Positions 1 to 7,162 of a stretch of 35,647 bases of DNA are shown here, piece by piece. Position 1 is the first letter of the stretch; the number at the start of each line of letters is the position of its first letter. Below the pieces are notes generated by a model. That model did no database searches. It was not told where the DNA came from and worked only from the letters and a program-made list of their open reading frames with translations. Source of the DNA: Deltaproteobacteria bacterium (lineage in GTDB: Bacteria > Myxococcota_A > Polyangia > Polyangiales > JADJMO01). The position numbers were made by a program, and so were the translations under genes. The stretch is from the NCBI GenBank assembly GCA_025363655.1, contig JANYDK010000072.1:1-35647 (forward strand), written 5' to 3'.

Positions 1-79
1 TCTTGCCCCCCGCGGTCACGAGATGAACTGCATCGGCCTTGAACTTCGTGGTGAACGTGCGTCGCTTGCGTCTTGCCAT
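1..79 (-). CDS. IS3-family transposase OrfA, N-terminal fragment
   Basis: An ATG at 79-77 on the minus strand is preceded by AGGAG (86-90) at a good spacing. The 26 visible residues begin MARRKRRTFTTKFKADAV and continue HLVTAGGK. This is the characteristic start of the small helix-turn-helix OrfA protein of IS3-family elements, where basic residues are followed by a [FY]xxxFKxxAVxL pattern. OrfA binds the IS ends and is normally joined to the DDE catalytic OrfB by programmed frameshifting. The reading frame is open to the window edge, so only the first quarter or so of the protein is visible. It is too short for ordinary gene callers but the family assignment is clear. Confidence 0.8.
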   Translation of the reverse strand, partial: MARRKRRTFTTKFKADAVHLVTAGGK

Positions 80-140
80 GGGTCACTCCTCCAGCGCGTA
101 TCACGCTTTCGAGAATGTCCACAAAACCGGGGGACCTCCA
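1..140 (-). mobile_element. Terminal part of an IS3-family insertion sequence (cut by window edge)
   Basis: The first 79 bases, read on the minus strand, encode the start of an IS3-type OrfA. Upstream of that start, at 116-140, lies a sequence that on the minus strand begins TGGAGGTCCCCCGG and ends TTTTGTGGACA, which looks like an IS3-type terminal inverted repeat. Position 140 is therefore the inferred outer end of the element. From about 141 the sequence reads directly into a PEGA-like envelope gene on the plus strand that lacks its beginning, so the element appears to sit inside that gene. The other terminus and any target duplication lie outside the window, so the exact boundary is an inference. 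Confidence 0.75.
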
Positions 141-837
141 GACCCTCTTCAAGACGGGCCTCGAAAAGGCGAGGAAGGCTGGCAATCAGAAGCGCATCGA
201 GTTTGCGACCGAGCACCTCGCGATCGTCGAGCCGAGACTGTCTCGCGTGACACTTACGCTCGATCCGGCGGCGAAGGTCGCGGGACTCGAAGTGAAGTGG
301 GATAACGAAGTCGTCGGCGCGGCTTCACTTGGGACGCCACTTCCCGTCGACCCGGGAGCGCACAAGCTCGTCGTCACCGCGCCCGGCAAGAAGACGCTCG
401 AATCGACAGTGACCATCACCGGAGATGGCAAACAGGAGAACGTGAAGATCCCGCCGCTCGCCGACGCACCGGTGGATGCTCCGCCGGAGACGAAGTCGGG
501 CGGCCCCGGCGCGATGCCTTGGATCATCGGCGGCGTCGGTGTCGCGTTCCTCGGAGCGACGATCTTCTCTCGTCTTCAGGTGTCGTCGGCGCAGAACGAT
601 CGGCAAGACGCGTGCACCGCGCAGCGCACGATCAGCTGCGATGACACTGGCGTGTCGAAGATCCAGACCTGGGACAAGCTGTCGTTCGTCTTCGGCGGAC
701 TCGCGGTCGTTGGTATCGGCGTGAGCGTGGTGATGCTCACGACCTCAGGCTCGAAGACGGCGCCGAGCACGAAGGTCGGAGCTGGGCCCGCAACGATTGG
801 CGGAGCACCGGGATTTCAGCTGCAGGGGAGTTTTTAG
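141..837 (+). pseudogene. PEGA-like envelope protein, 5' end removed by the IS3 element
   Basis: About 231 residues remain. They begin with a charged helical segment (LFKTGLEKARKAGNQKR, then PRLSRVTLTL), followed by a PEGA-like beta-sandwich. After this come a Pro-rich linker, a hydrophobic helix (about residues 124-145 of the remnant) and a second one near the end (LSFVFGGLAVVGIGVSVVML). Related myxobacterial proteins carry a signal peptide and a TPR-like region before this helical segment; both are missing here. An ATG at 73 in the same frame gives an apparent ORF, but its first 22 codons lie in the IS terminus and encode nothing family-like. Two nucleotides separate the stop from the next lipoprotein gene, so they were probably co-transcribed. 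Confidence 0.7.
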
Positions 838-839
838 TC

Positions 840-2591
840 ATGCGCTCTTGGATGAAGTTGACGGGTTGCATGGTCGTGGTCGTGGCGATCGGCTGCGCGA
901 AGACGGACTACAGCACTGGCTGCGCGGATGACCAGACGACGTGCGTCGACTACGAGGGCGGGGTCGATAGCTCGGCGGACGAGACAAGTGTCGACAGCGG
1001 GCGCGACACCAACGTCGACACTCGTGACTCGAGCGGCGAGGTCGGCGATGTAAGCGAGACGGGCGTCGATGCCGACGCCGGCGACTCTCGAGACAGCTGC
1101 ACGCCAATCGCCTGCCCCGCAACTGCGTGCGGATCGCTGGACGATGGTTGCGGCGGCAAGCTCACTTGTCCCGACTGCCCAAGCGGCAAGACCTGCGACA
1201 CCGGTACGCACACCTGCGTGTGCAAGCCGATCACCGCATGCCCCGCGGGACTCGACTGCGGGAACGTTCCCGATGGCTGCGGCGGCACCTTTGCGTGCGC
1301 AACCTGCACCGGCGGGAAGACCTGCAACACGACCACGAACAAGTGCGAGACCACATGCACGCCAGCGACGACGTGCCCGAGCGGCAAGTGCGGTGACATC
1401 GACAACGGTTGCGGAACGGGCACGCTTCACTGCGGCGGCTGCACGTCGCCGGCCTCGTGCGGTGGCGGCGGAACGACGGGGATTTGCGGTTGCACTCCCA
1501 CGGGCACATGCGGAACGCGCAATTGCGGATCTGTGCCCGACGGGTGCGGCGGAACGATCAATTGCGGGTCGCTTGGAGGCGGGTGTCCTGGGGGACAGAC
1601 GTGCAATTCGGGTGGCACGTGCGTGTGCGTTCCAACGGGGTCGTGCGGCGCGCGAAACTGCAACACCGTGCCTGACGGTTGCGGCAGCACGATTACGTGC
1701 GGCACGTTGGGTGGTGGATGCCCCAGCGGGCAGACGTGCGGCGGTGGAGGTACCACCGGCGTCTGTGGCTGCACGCCGACCTGGAGTTGCACCGGCAAGT
1801 GCGGCACGATTACCGATTCATGTGGCGGGACCCACGATTGCGGAGGGTGCACCGCGCCGAAGACGTGTGGCGGCGGGGGAACGGCGAATGTTTGTGGTGG
1901 CTGTGGGGGGACGTTGCCCGGACCAGCGATGGTGAACATCGGGGGTCATTGCATCGACAGCACGGAAGTTACGCAGGCACAATATCAAGCATTCCTCTTT
2001 GCGAAGTCCGGCGACGTAAGCGGACAGACAACAAGAATGGGTTGCAACACCGCAAATTCGTCCTTTGCTCCGAACACCTCGACTATTTGCGCCGGCAACT
2101 TCGCGCCCGCCAGCAAGCCCAATCGCCCGGTCGCATGCGTCGATTGGTGTGACGCAAGCGCATACTGCTCTTGGGCTGGGAAGAATCTCTGCGGGGCAGT
2201 CGGAGGCGGCGGCGTTGACTTTGCGTCGCCGGTGCCACTCCAATGGATGGAAGCCTGCACGAATGGATCGACTACGACCTACCCGTATGGGAACACCTAT
2301 TCATCCGGGCAGTGCAACAACACGTCGTCTGGTGTCGTCGATGTCAGCTCATTTAGCGCATGCCACGGCGTAGCGGCCCCCTATTCAGGCGTCTTCGACC
2401 TTTCAGGCAACGTGGGCGAATGGCTCGACCTCTGCTCGCCCTCCTCAGGCCAGTGCAGGTACACGTCGGCATATGATGCTGGATCGAACGGCGGCACGGT
2501 GGAAGACGATTCGGGATGTCGGTCTGGCGGGTACGATAGCCCCGCAATGTACACCCTTCCTGCGGCAGGCTTCCGATGTTGCGCTTTCTAG
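840..2591 (+). CDS. Cys-rich lipoprotein with C-terminal FGE-sulfatase (SUMF1-like) domain
   Basis: The 583-residue product starts with a lipoprotein signal (MRSWMKLTGCMVVVVAIGC, lipobox AIGC) and an Asp/Ser-rich linker. Residues about 80-350 hold repeated Cys/Gly-rich units of the form CGxxxxGCGGTxxCGxC, each with a CPxGxxC-like piece. From about residue 358 there is a formylglycine-generating-enzyme fold. Its marks are IDSTEVTQAQYQAF, RPVACVDWCDASAYCSWAGK, GVFDLSGNVGEW and a terminal GFRCC. The usual LPTEAEWEYAAR segment is replaced by a Cys-containing variant (PLQWMEACTNG) with many extra cysteines. A surface-anchored binding role is more likely than true sulfatase activation. The start is 2 nt after the preceding stop, and a strong hairpin follows at 2616-2653. 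Confidence 0.85.
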   Translation: MRSWMKLTGCMVVVVAIGCAKTDYSTGCADDQTTCVDYEGGVDSSADETSVDSGRDTNVDTRDSSGEVGDVSETGVDADAGDSRDSCTPIACPATACGSLDDGCGGKLTCPDCPSGKTCDTGTHTCVCKPITACPAGLDCGNVPDGCGGTFACATCTGGKTCNTTTNKCETTCTPATTCPSGKCGDIDNGCGTGTLHCGGCTSPASCGGGGTTGICGCTPTGTCGTRNCGSVPDGCGGTINCGSLGGGCPGGQTCNSGGTCVCVPTGSCGARNCNTVPDGCGSTITCGTLGGGCPSGQTCGGGGTTGVCGCTPTWSCTGKCGTITDSCGGTHDCGGCTAPKTCGGGGTANVCGGCGGTLPGPAMVNIGGHCIDSTEVTQAQYQAFLFAKSGDVSGQTTRMGCNTANSSFAPNTSTICAGNFAPASKPNRPVACVDWCDASAYCSWAGKNLCGAVGGGGVDFASPVPLQWMEACTNGSTTTYPYGNTYSSGQCNNTSSGVVDVSSFSACHGVAAPYSGVFDLSGNVGEWLDLCSPSSGQCRYTSAYDAGSNGGTVEDDSGCRSGGYDSPAMYTLPAAGFRCCAF

Positions 2592-2615
2592 TATGCGTCC
2601 TTGAGAGAAGTCGCA

Positions 2616-2653
2616 AATGACGAGAGGGCCGATTCCTCGGCCCTCTCGTCATT
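2616..2653. terminator. Perfect 17-bp hairpin between convergent genes
   Basis: The arm AATGACGAGAGGGCCGA is followed by a TTCC loop and the exact reverse complement. The hairpin lies 24 nt after the stop at 2591 and 18 nt after the stop at 2672 of the opposing gene, so it can end transcription from both sides. No long uninterrupted U-tract follows on either strand, but the stem is very strong and flanking bases are AT-rich. Confidence 0.8.
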
Positions 2654-2671
2654 ACATCAATTTGTTATGTT

Positions 2672-5467
2672 CTAGGGAAATGCCGCCGGGCACAAGTCGG
2701 TGGCGAAGCTGAGCGTCGAGGCATCGACCTTGGTCGTCGACTCGTCGATCGAACTCAAGAACGCCACCAGTTGCGCAATCTGATCGGCAGATGGCGTGAA
2801 CACGGTAGCGTGCGCCTGATAGTGCTTCGTGAACGTGGAGCTGAAGAGCTCCTCTAGCGTGCGCGCGTTTCCGCCGTGGAAATACGGCGCGCCGGAAACC
2901 ATGCCGAGCAGCGAGGGAATGTTGAAACCCGATTTGCCCTGCGACTGCGCGGTCATGTTCGTACGTACTTCGTCGACCGCGACGCCAGTCGGGGTGACTC
3001 CCGCATACGGTGCTGCCGTGAACGCGGCCGTTGGGTACGTGCCGACGTCGCGCAAGATGCAATTGATCTGATCGTTCGCCGGGTCGAAGACGCCAGCCTT
3101 GCTGAATCGCAGTTTCGCCTTGCCAGCACCGTCGACCAACGGTGGATTCAGTGCGGGATACCCGCTCGGCGTTACGTAATCGGTGGTCAGGAGCGAACCC
3201 GTCGACACGTTGTTGGTAGCGTCGCTCGGGGTCCAGAAGACGCGCGAAATGGTCCACTGTGAGCCGCCGTGGCAATTGGCGCAGTTGTTCGCTTTGAACA
3301 GCGTGAGACCAGCTGCCACCTTCGCCGGGTCGAGGTTCGTCGGGGCCTTAGGGGCTCGGATGAACTTCACGAAGGCATCGATATTGTTCCAATCCGCGAG
3401 CACCGTGTTCGGCGTGGTCGCGCCACCGGGCATCATCGAGACGACTGAACCGTTGAGACCATCCTGGCGCGGCGGCGTGGTCGCCTTCTGCGCGCCAGTG
3501 AGCGCCGAGCCGTCGAAGATGATGCGGTCGTCGGCGCTCGGCGGCGTACCGACCTGATGAACGATCGCCCCCAGCCCGCCCGAGTTGCCACGGGTGTTGA
3601 GCTCGAAGTCGTGGACCTCGTCGAAGATGGCGGTCCAGTTGAGGATTCGACGCTTGGTCGGGTCCTTCGGATCGTACGTGCCGTCGAGCGAGGTCGTCTG
3701 GCGCGGACCGCGCCCGAAGTACCACGTGACGTTGTCTGTCAGCCCGTCGGGATGGCACGACTCGCACGAGTTCCACGCCTGGCCTTTGAATGACCAGCGC
3801 GCGAGACCGGTGACGAAGAACTTCTTTCCCGTGTTGGCTGTCTTGTCGTACTTGCCCGGGTCGGAATCGGGCGGCGGAACGTCGGACGCGACTGCCGCGA
3901 GGACATTCTGCGCCGAGAATCCGATCTCCGAGAGGTTACGCGTATTCTCGTTGATGACGAGCGCGAAGGGCACCGTCGAGACGCCGGCGTTCGCCGAGGC
4001 GATGCCGATCGGCAAGCTCCCGCTGGGCGCGCCGGAGACGGGCACGCTGAGGTTGATGAAGTTCTGGTCGGAGGTGCCGCCGCCGACTTCTTTGAGCGAG
4101 CCATCAGCGTTGTACGCGATGCGGAACACCGCATCCGAACCGTACGCCGTCACGTACGCGAAGTTGGTTCCAGTGGCGAAGGCGATGTCGTTGAGGATGA
4201 GCGGGTTGCGCCGCTTGGTGAGAACCGCAGGATCGGTGCTCGCGTCGTCGATGCCTTTGGTGTCGTAGAGATCGGAGAACTTCTTCGGGAGAATGAGGCC
4301 CTGCGCGGGCACTTCGGCGCTGGTGGCGGTGTCGACGACGAAGACCGCGGAGAAGACCTCGGTCTTGAAGTTCGAGGTCGCGGTTCCGGGCGCGACGAAA
4401 GCCGTGTCGAGACCTGTCGGGCCGCGCGGCGATTCACAGTTGGCCGTCACGTAGAGGCGCTGCTTGTCCCCCTTGTTGAGCGCGACCGCGTAAAGCTGAT
4501 TGGGAAAGCACCCCGCGACGGCGCCTTTGCTGTCCTTGAACCCGGTATCGAGCACCGGAGCAATCGTGATGAGCGCCCCGACCGCCCCCGTCCCCGCATT
4601 CACCTGGTAAATCACGCCTTGGCGGTTGTTGTCGAACTGGCTGTCGTCGGTGAGCGCAGTGGTCTTCGCCTGCGAGAAGAACTCGCTGACGTAGATGGTC
4701 TCGTCCGCATCGCTGGCGTCGCCGTTGTTCGTGACGACCAGCGAGCGCGGGTGCGCGAGGCCGGGACGACCGGTGACGGTGCCGAGCATGCCTCCTGCGG
4801 CGAGCGCGGCGTTGAGGTCGATCGGCGTGCCGACGCTCATGTCCTTGGTGTTGATGACGCTGACCGTGCCCTCGGACCAGTTGGCGACGTAGAGCTTCGC
4901 GCCGGTCGGCGAGATGGCGATGCCCGTCGGCTCGGCGCCCGTCTTCGCGGTGGTGGCCGCGAGCGAAGGCGTGCCGTGGAGGTTGGTGATCTTCACCACC
5001 TTCTGATCGGCGCGGACGATGATGTACGCGGTGTCGTCGTCGTTGCCGATGACGACGTCCCACGGCTCGGCGCCGACGGCGAGGGTCGTCTCTTTCGTCA
5101 GCGGCGCGGTGGCGTCGCCGAATTTCAGGGCAAAAATGCTGACGGTCCCGGCGGTGCGATTGCACGCGACGGCGAACTTGTCGTCCTTGGTGATGGCGAC
5201 CGCGCTGCCGTTGGTGAGCGTGGTGCGCGTCGGCAGCGGTCCTGCGTCGGCGTCGGTCCCGATGTCGGTCGCCGTCTCCGTGCCGGTGTCGGTCCCGGTG
5301 TCGGTCCCGATGTCCGGCTTGGTCGCGTCGGTCCCCGTGTCGACCGCGGTCTCGGTGGCGGTTCCGGTGTCGTCTGGCGTCGTCCCCCCGCCGTCGTCCC
5401 CGCCGCCGCAGCCGACGAAGGCGATGCATCCCGTCGCAAACAGCGACGTCATCCAACGAGCTCTCAT
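2672..5467 (-). CDS. Lipoprotein with YVTN-type beta-propeller and di-haem cytochrome c domain
   Basis: The start is taken at 5467, where AGGAGG (5471-5476) precedes the ATG; the frame is open 15 codons further upstream without such a site. The 931-residue protein has a lipobox (AFVGC) and a repetitive Asp/Thr linker encoded by 12-nt repeats. Next come surface-propeller repeats (for example GAEPTGIAISPTGAKLYVAN and a VSVINTKD strand) over roughly residues 60-540. The C-terminal third has two CxxCH haem-binding motifs, CESCH at 568-572 and CANCH at 729-733. It also has a PSLLGMVSGAPYFHGGNA segment typical of MauG/cytochrome c peroxidase relatives. An electron-transfer or oxidase role at the envelope is inferred; the substrate is unknown. 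It is convergent with the FGE lipoprotein gene. Confidence 0.85.
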   Translation of the reverse strand: MRARWMTSLFATGCIAFVGCGGGDDGGGTTPDDTGTATETAVDTGTDATKPDIGTDTGTDTGTETATDIGTDADAGPLPTRTTLTNGSAVAITKDDKFAVACNRTAGTVSIFALKFGDATAPLTKETTLAVGAEPWDVVIGNDDDTAYIIVRADQKVVKITNLHGTPSLAATTAKTGAEPTGIAISPTGAKLYVANWSEGTVSVINTKDMSVGTPIDLNAALAAGGMLGTVTGRPGLAHPRSLVVTNNGDASDADETIYVSEFFSQAKTTALTDDSQFDNNRQGVIYQVNAGTGAVGALITIAPVLDTGFKDSKGAVAGCFPNQLYAVALNKGDKQRLYVTANCESPRGPTGLDTAFVAPGTATSNFKTEVFSAVFVVDTATSAEVPAQGLILPKKFSDLYDTKGIDDASTDPAVLTKRRNPLILNDIAFATGTNFAYVTAYGSDAVFRIAYNADGSLKEVGGGTSDQNFINLSVPVSGAPSGSLPIGIASANAGVSTVPFALVINENTRNLSEIGFSAQNVLAAVASDVPPPDSDPGKYDKTANTGKKFFVTGLARWSFKGQAWNSCESCHPDGLTDNVTWYFGRGPRQTTSLDGTYDPKDPTKRRILNWTAIFDEVHDFELNTRGNSGGLGAIVHQVGTPPSADDRIIFDGSALTGAQKATTPPRQDGLNGSVVSMMPGGATTPNTVLADWNNIDAFVKFIRAPKAPTNLDPAKVAAGLTLFKANNCANCHGGSQWTISRVFWTPSDATNNVSTGSLLTTDYVTPSGYPALNPPLVDGAGKAKLRFSKAGVFDPANDQINCILRDVGTYPTAAFTAAPYAGVTPTGVAVDEVRTNMTAQSQGKSGFNIPSLLGMVSGAPYFHGGNARTLEELFSSTFTKHYQAHATVFTPSADQIAQLVAFLSSIDESTTKVDASTLSFATDLCPAAFP

Positions 5468-5684
5468 GAATCCTCCTAAGCGAGTGAAGGTCGCAAAACG
5501 GGAGGACGCCACGCAAGGCGCGCGTTCGACATGTTCCCCCCCGGTTCTGTGGAGCTTAACGGTGAAATTGGGAAAGACAGTAAGAATTCTATTTACGATG
5601 GAAAAAAGCAGAGTCCTTCAAATAGGGACAGGGAGATCACGGCAACGGAGGTGGCAGGCGTCGGCGCGTGCGACAAAACGACGA
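5468..5684 (-). promoter_or_regulatory. AT-rich upstream region of the cytochrome lipoprotein gene
   Basis: This gap contains the ribosome-binding site of the downstream gene. At about 5555-5625 it also holds a stretch clearly richer in A+T than the surrounding DNA. On the minus strand a TTGAAG (5616-5621) and a TAAATA (5590-5595) resemble sigma-70 elements, but the 20-nt spacing is poor. A promoter here is likely from position and composition; the exact boxes are weak. Confidence 0.3.
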
Positions 5685-5713
5685 AGCCCCCGCTGCGTTC
5701 GGCAACGGGGGCT
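5685..5713 (-). terminator. Rho-independent terminator of the GIDE-domain gene
   Basis: On the minus strand AGCCCCCGTTGC pairs with GCAGCGGGGGCT (one G-U pair) around a 5-nt loop. It lies 20 nt after the stop at 5734 and is followed by TCGTCGTTTTGTCG, which includes a short T-run. Confidence 0.7.
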
Positions 5714-5733
5714 CGGTCGACGTCGACGGCGAT

Positions 5734-6948
5734 TTACTTGTCGTCTTCGTCCGCGGCCTTCTTCTTCTTCTTGGCGGGCTTGTCGTCGTCGTCGTCGCCG
5801 CCCTTCTTCTTCGAGGGCTTGTCGTCATCGTCGTCGCCGCTCTTCGTGCCCTGCGGCGGCTTGCCCGCACCGGCCTTCACCAGCTTGATCTCGAAGATGT
5901 AGCGGAAGCCGCCTTCGAGCTTGCTGCCGTCGACGCCGTAGATGCGGATCTTGTACTTGCCCTTGGGGACGTCGACCTTGATGACCTGATCGGAGATGCC
6001 GAGGTTGAACGGGTTGTTCATGGGGAACCCGTCTTCGGTCTCGACGACGATGGTCGGCCAGGAGTTGACCTTGGCGTCCTTCGGCTGCTTGAAGTTGACC
6101 GCGTACTGACCGGCCTTGGTGACCTTCCAGTCGAACTCTTCCTTGGCGGTCTTCATCGCGCCGGTGCACTCCTTCACGTCGTCGGTGAAGGGGGGCTTGC
6201 ACGACGTGTCCTTGGGCGCGTCGCCGAGAATGGCGACGGGGATGCCGCCGACGCCGATGAGGCCGCCGAGGACGAAGAAGATGATCATCATCGTCTTCAC
6301 CGAGCCGACGAGGCCGGTGCGGCCCTTGGTCGAAAGGGTGATTTTTCCCATCATCCCGTCGCTCTTGGTGATTTGCCCACCGGCGAGCTTGCCCATGACG
6401 AAGAGGTTTCCCTGGGCGGGGATGATGCGCTCGGTGGCGCGGTACTGCATGATGCGCTCGTTGCCGCCGAAGATGGCGCCGGTGATCACGTTGGCGAGGA
6501 TGCCGAGGCCGGCGCCGCCCGGAGGCGCGCCCGAGTAGGACTGCTTGAGATCGGCGTCGATGCTCTCGCGCGCGTCGACCCCGATGGGGCCCGAGCCGTC
6601 GTTGACCTGGAAGAAGCTGCCTTGCTTCTGCTCGCTGACGTTCTTCCAGGTGCGCGAGGTCTGCAGACCTCGGTCGGTCATCTTCGACTCTTCGACCTGC
6701 TTCTCGACCTTGAGCTCGTAGTAGACGCACTGCGAGTTCGAGCACGGCGCCATGATTGGCTGCTGGGTCTGAATCGCGCCCTCGCAGCTGATCATGCCCT
6801 TGGCATCACCGGCTTGCGGGTTGCTGGCGATCTCGCCCGTCTTCTTGAACGGAGCGGCGAGGATCTTGTTCATCTTGCCGCGTTGGAGCAGGCCGACGAT
6901 TGCGAAGATCACTCCGAGGCCGATCATTACGAAACCGAGGTACATCAT
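5734..6948 (-). CDS. GIDE-domain membrane protein with Asp/Lys-rich tail
   Basis: The start is placed at the ATG at 6948 (a second ATG follows directly), with AGGGAGA about 9 nt upstream; the frame is open further but the added residues have no coherent features. The 404-residue product begins with a membrane helix (MMYLGFVMIGLGVIFAIVGLL). The following region (about residues 20-180) matches the GIDE domain, known from the mitochondrial ligase MULAN and many bacterial proteins: a small-residue start, GMISCEGAI, a CVYYELKVEK core and ATERIIPAQGNLFVMG. A second hydrophobic helix lies near residues 210-235, followed by a beta-rich region. The tail has poly-Asp and poly-Lys blocks. No RING finger is present, so ubiquitin ligase activity is not implied. 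The bacterial role of GIDE is unknown. It is divergent from the M16 peptidase gene. Confidence 0.8.
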   Translation of the reverse strand: MMYLGFVMIGLGVIFAIVGLLQRGKMNKILAAPFKKTGEIASNPQAGDAKGMISCEGAIQTQQPIMAPCSNSQCVYYELKVEKQVEESKMTDRGLQTSRTWKNVSEQKQGSFFQVNDGSGPIGVDARESIDADLKQSYSGAPPGGAGLGILANVITGAIFGGNERIMQYRATERIIPAQGNLFVMGKLAGGQITKSDGMMGKITLSTKGRTGLVGSVKTMMIIFFVLGGLIGVGGIPVAILGDAPKDTSCKPPFTDDVKECTGAMKTAKEEFDWKVTKAGQYAVNFKQPKDAKVNSWPTIVVETEDGFPMNNPFNLGISDQVIKVDVPKGKYKIRIYGVDGSKLEGGFRYIFEIKLVKAGAGKPPQGTKSGDDDDDKPSKKKGGDDDDDKPAKKKKKAADEDDK

Positions 6949-7162
6949 GACGAACGTTCTCCCTGCGCGGCCCGGGTCGGGTCGACCCGCCTGGTTCGTG
7001 GACGCGGATAACTGACAGCATCTCGGGCGCCTTGCCAAGGGCGACCGTGAATGGAGTGCAAGAAACCGCCGGGCACGCGCGTTGTCCGTACTTCCGCCCC
7101 ATCCGATGTCGGAGTAGCGAAACGGGAAGCACGCCGAGGGAGCTCGGCCTGGAGAGAAGAGA
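6949..7162. promoter_or_regulatory. Divergent intergenic region between GIDE and M16 peptidase genes
   Basis: This 214-nt gap must hold promoters for both directions. It contains the two ribosome-binding sites (AGGGAGA on the minus side; GGAGAGAAGAG just before 7163 on the plus side). No convincing -35/-10 pair or operator could be picked out by eye. Confidence 0.35.

Noticed and set aside
5668-7011. 447-codon plus-strand frame opposite the GIDE gene
   Set aside because: The minus-strand gene has membrane helices, family motifs, a ribosome-binding site and a terminator; the plus frame has none.
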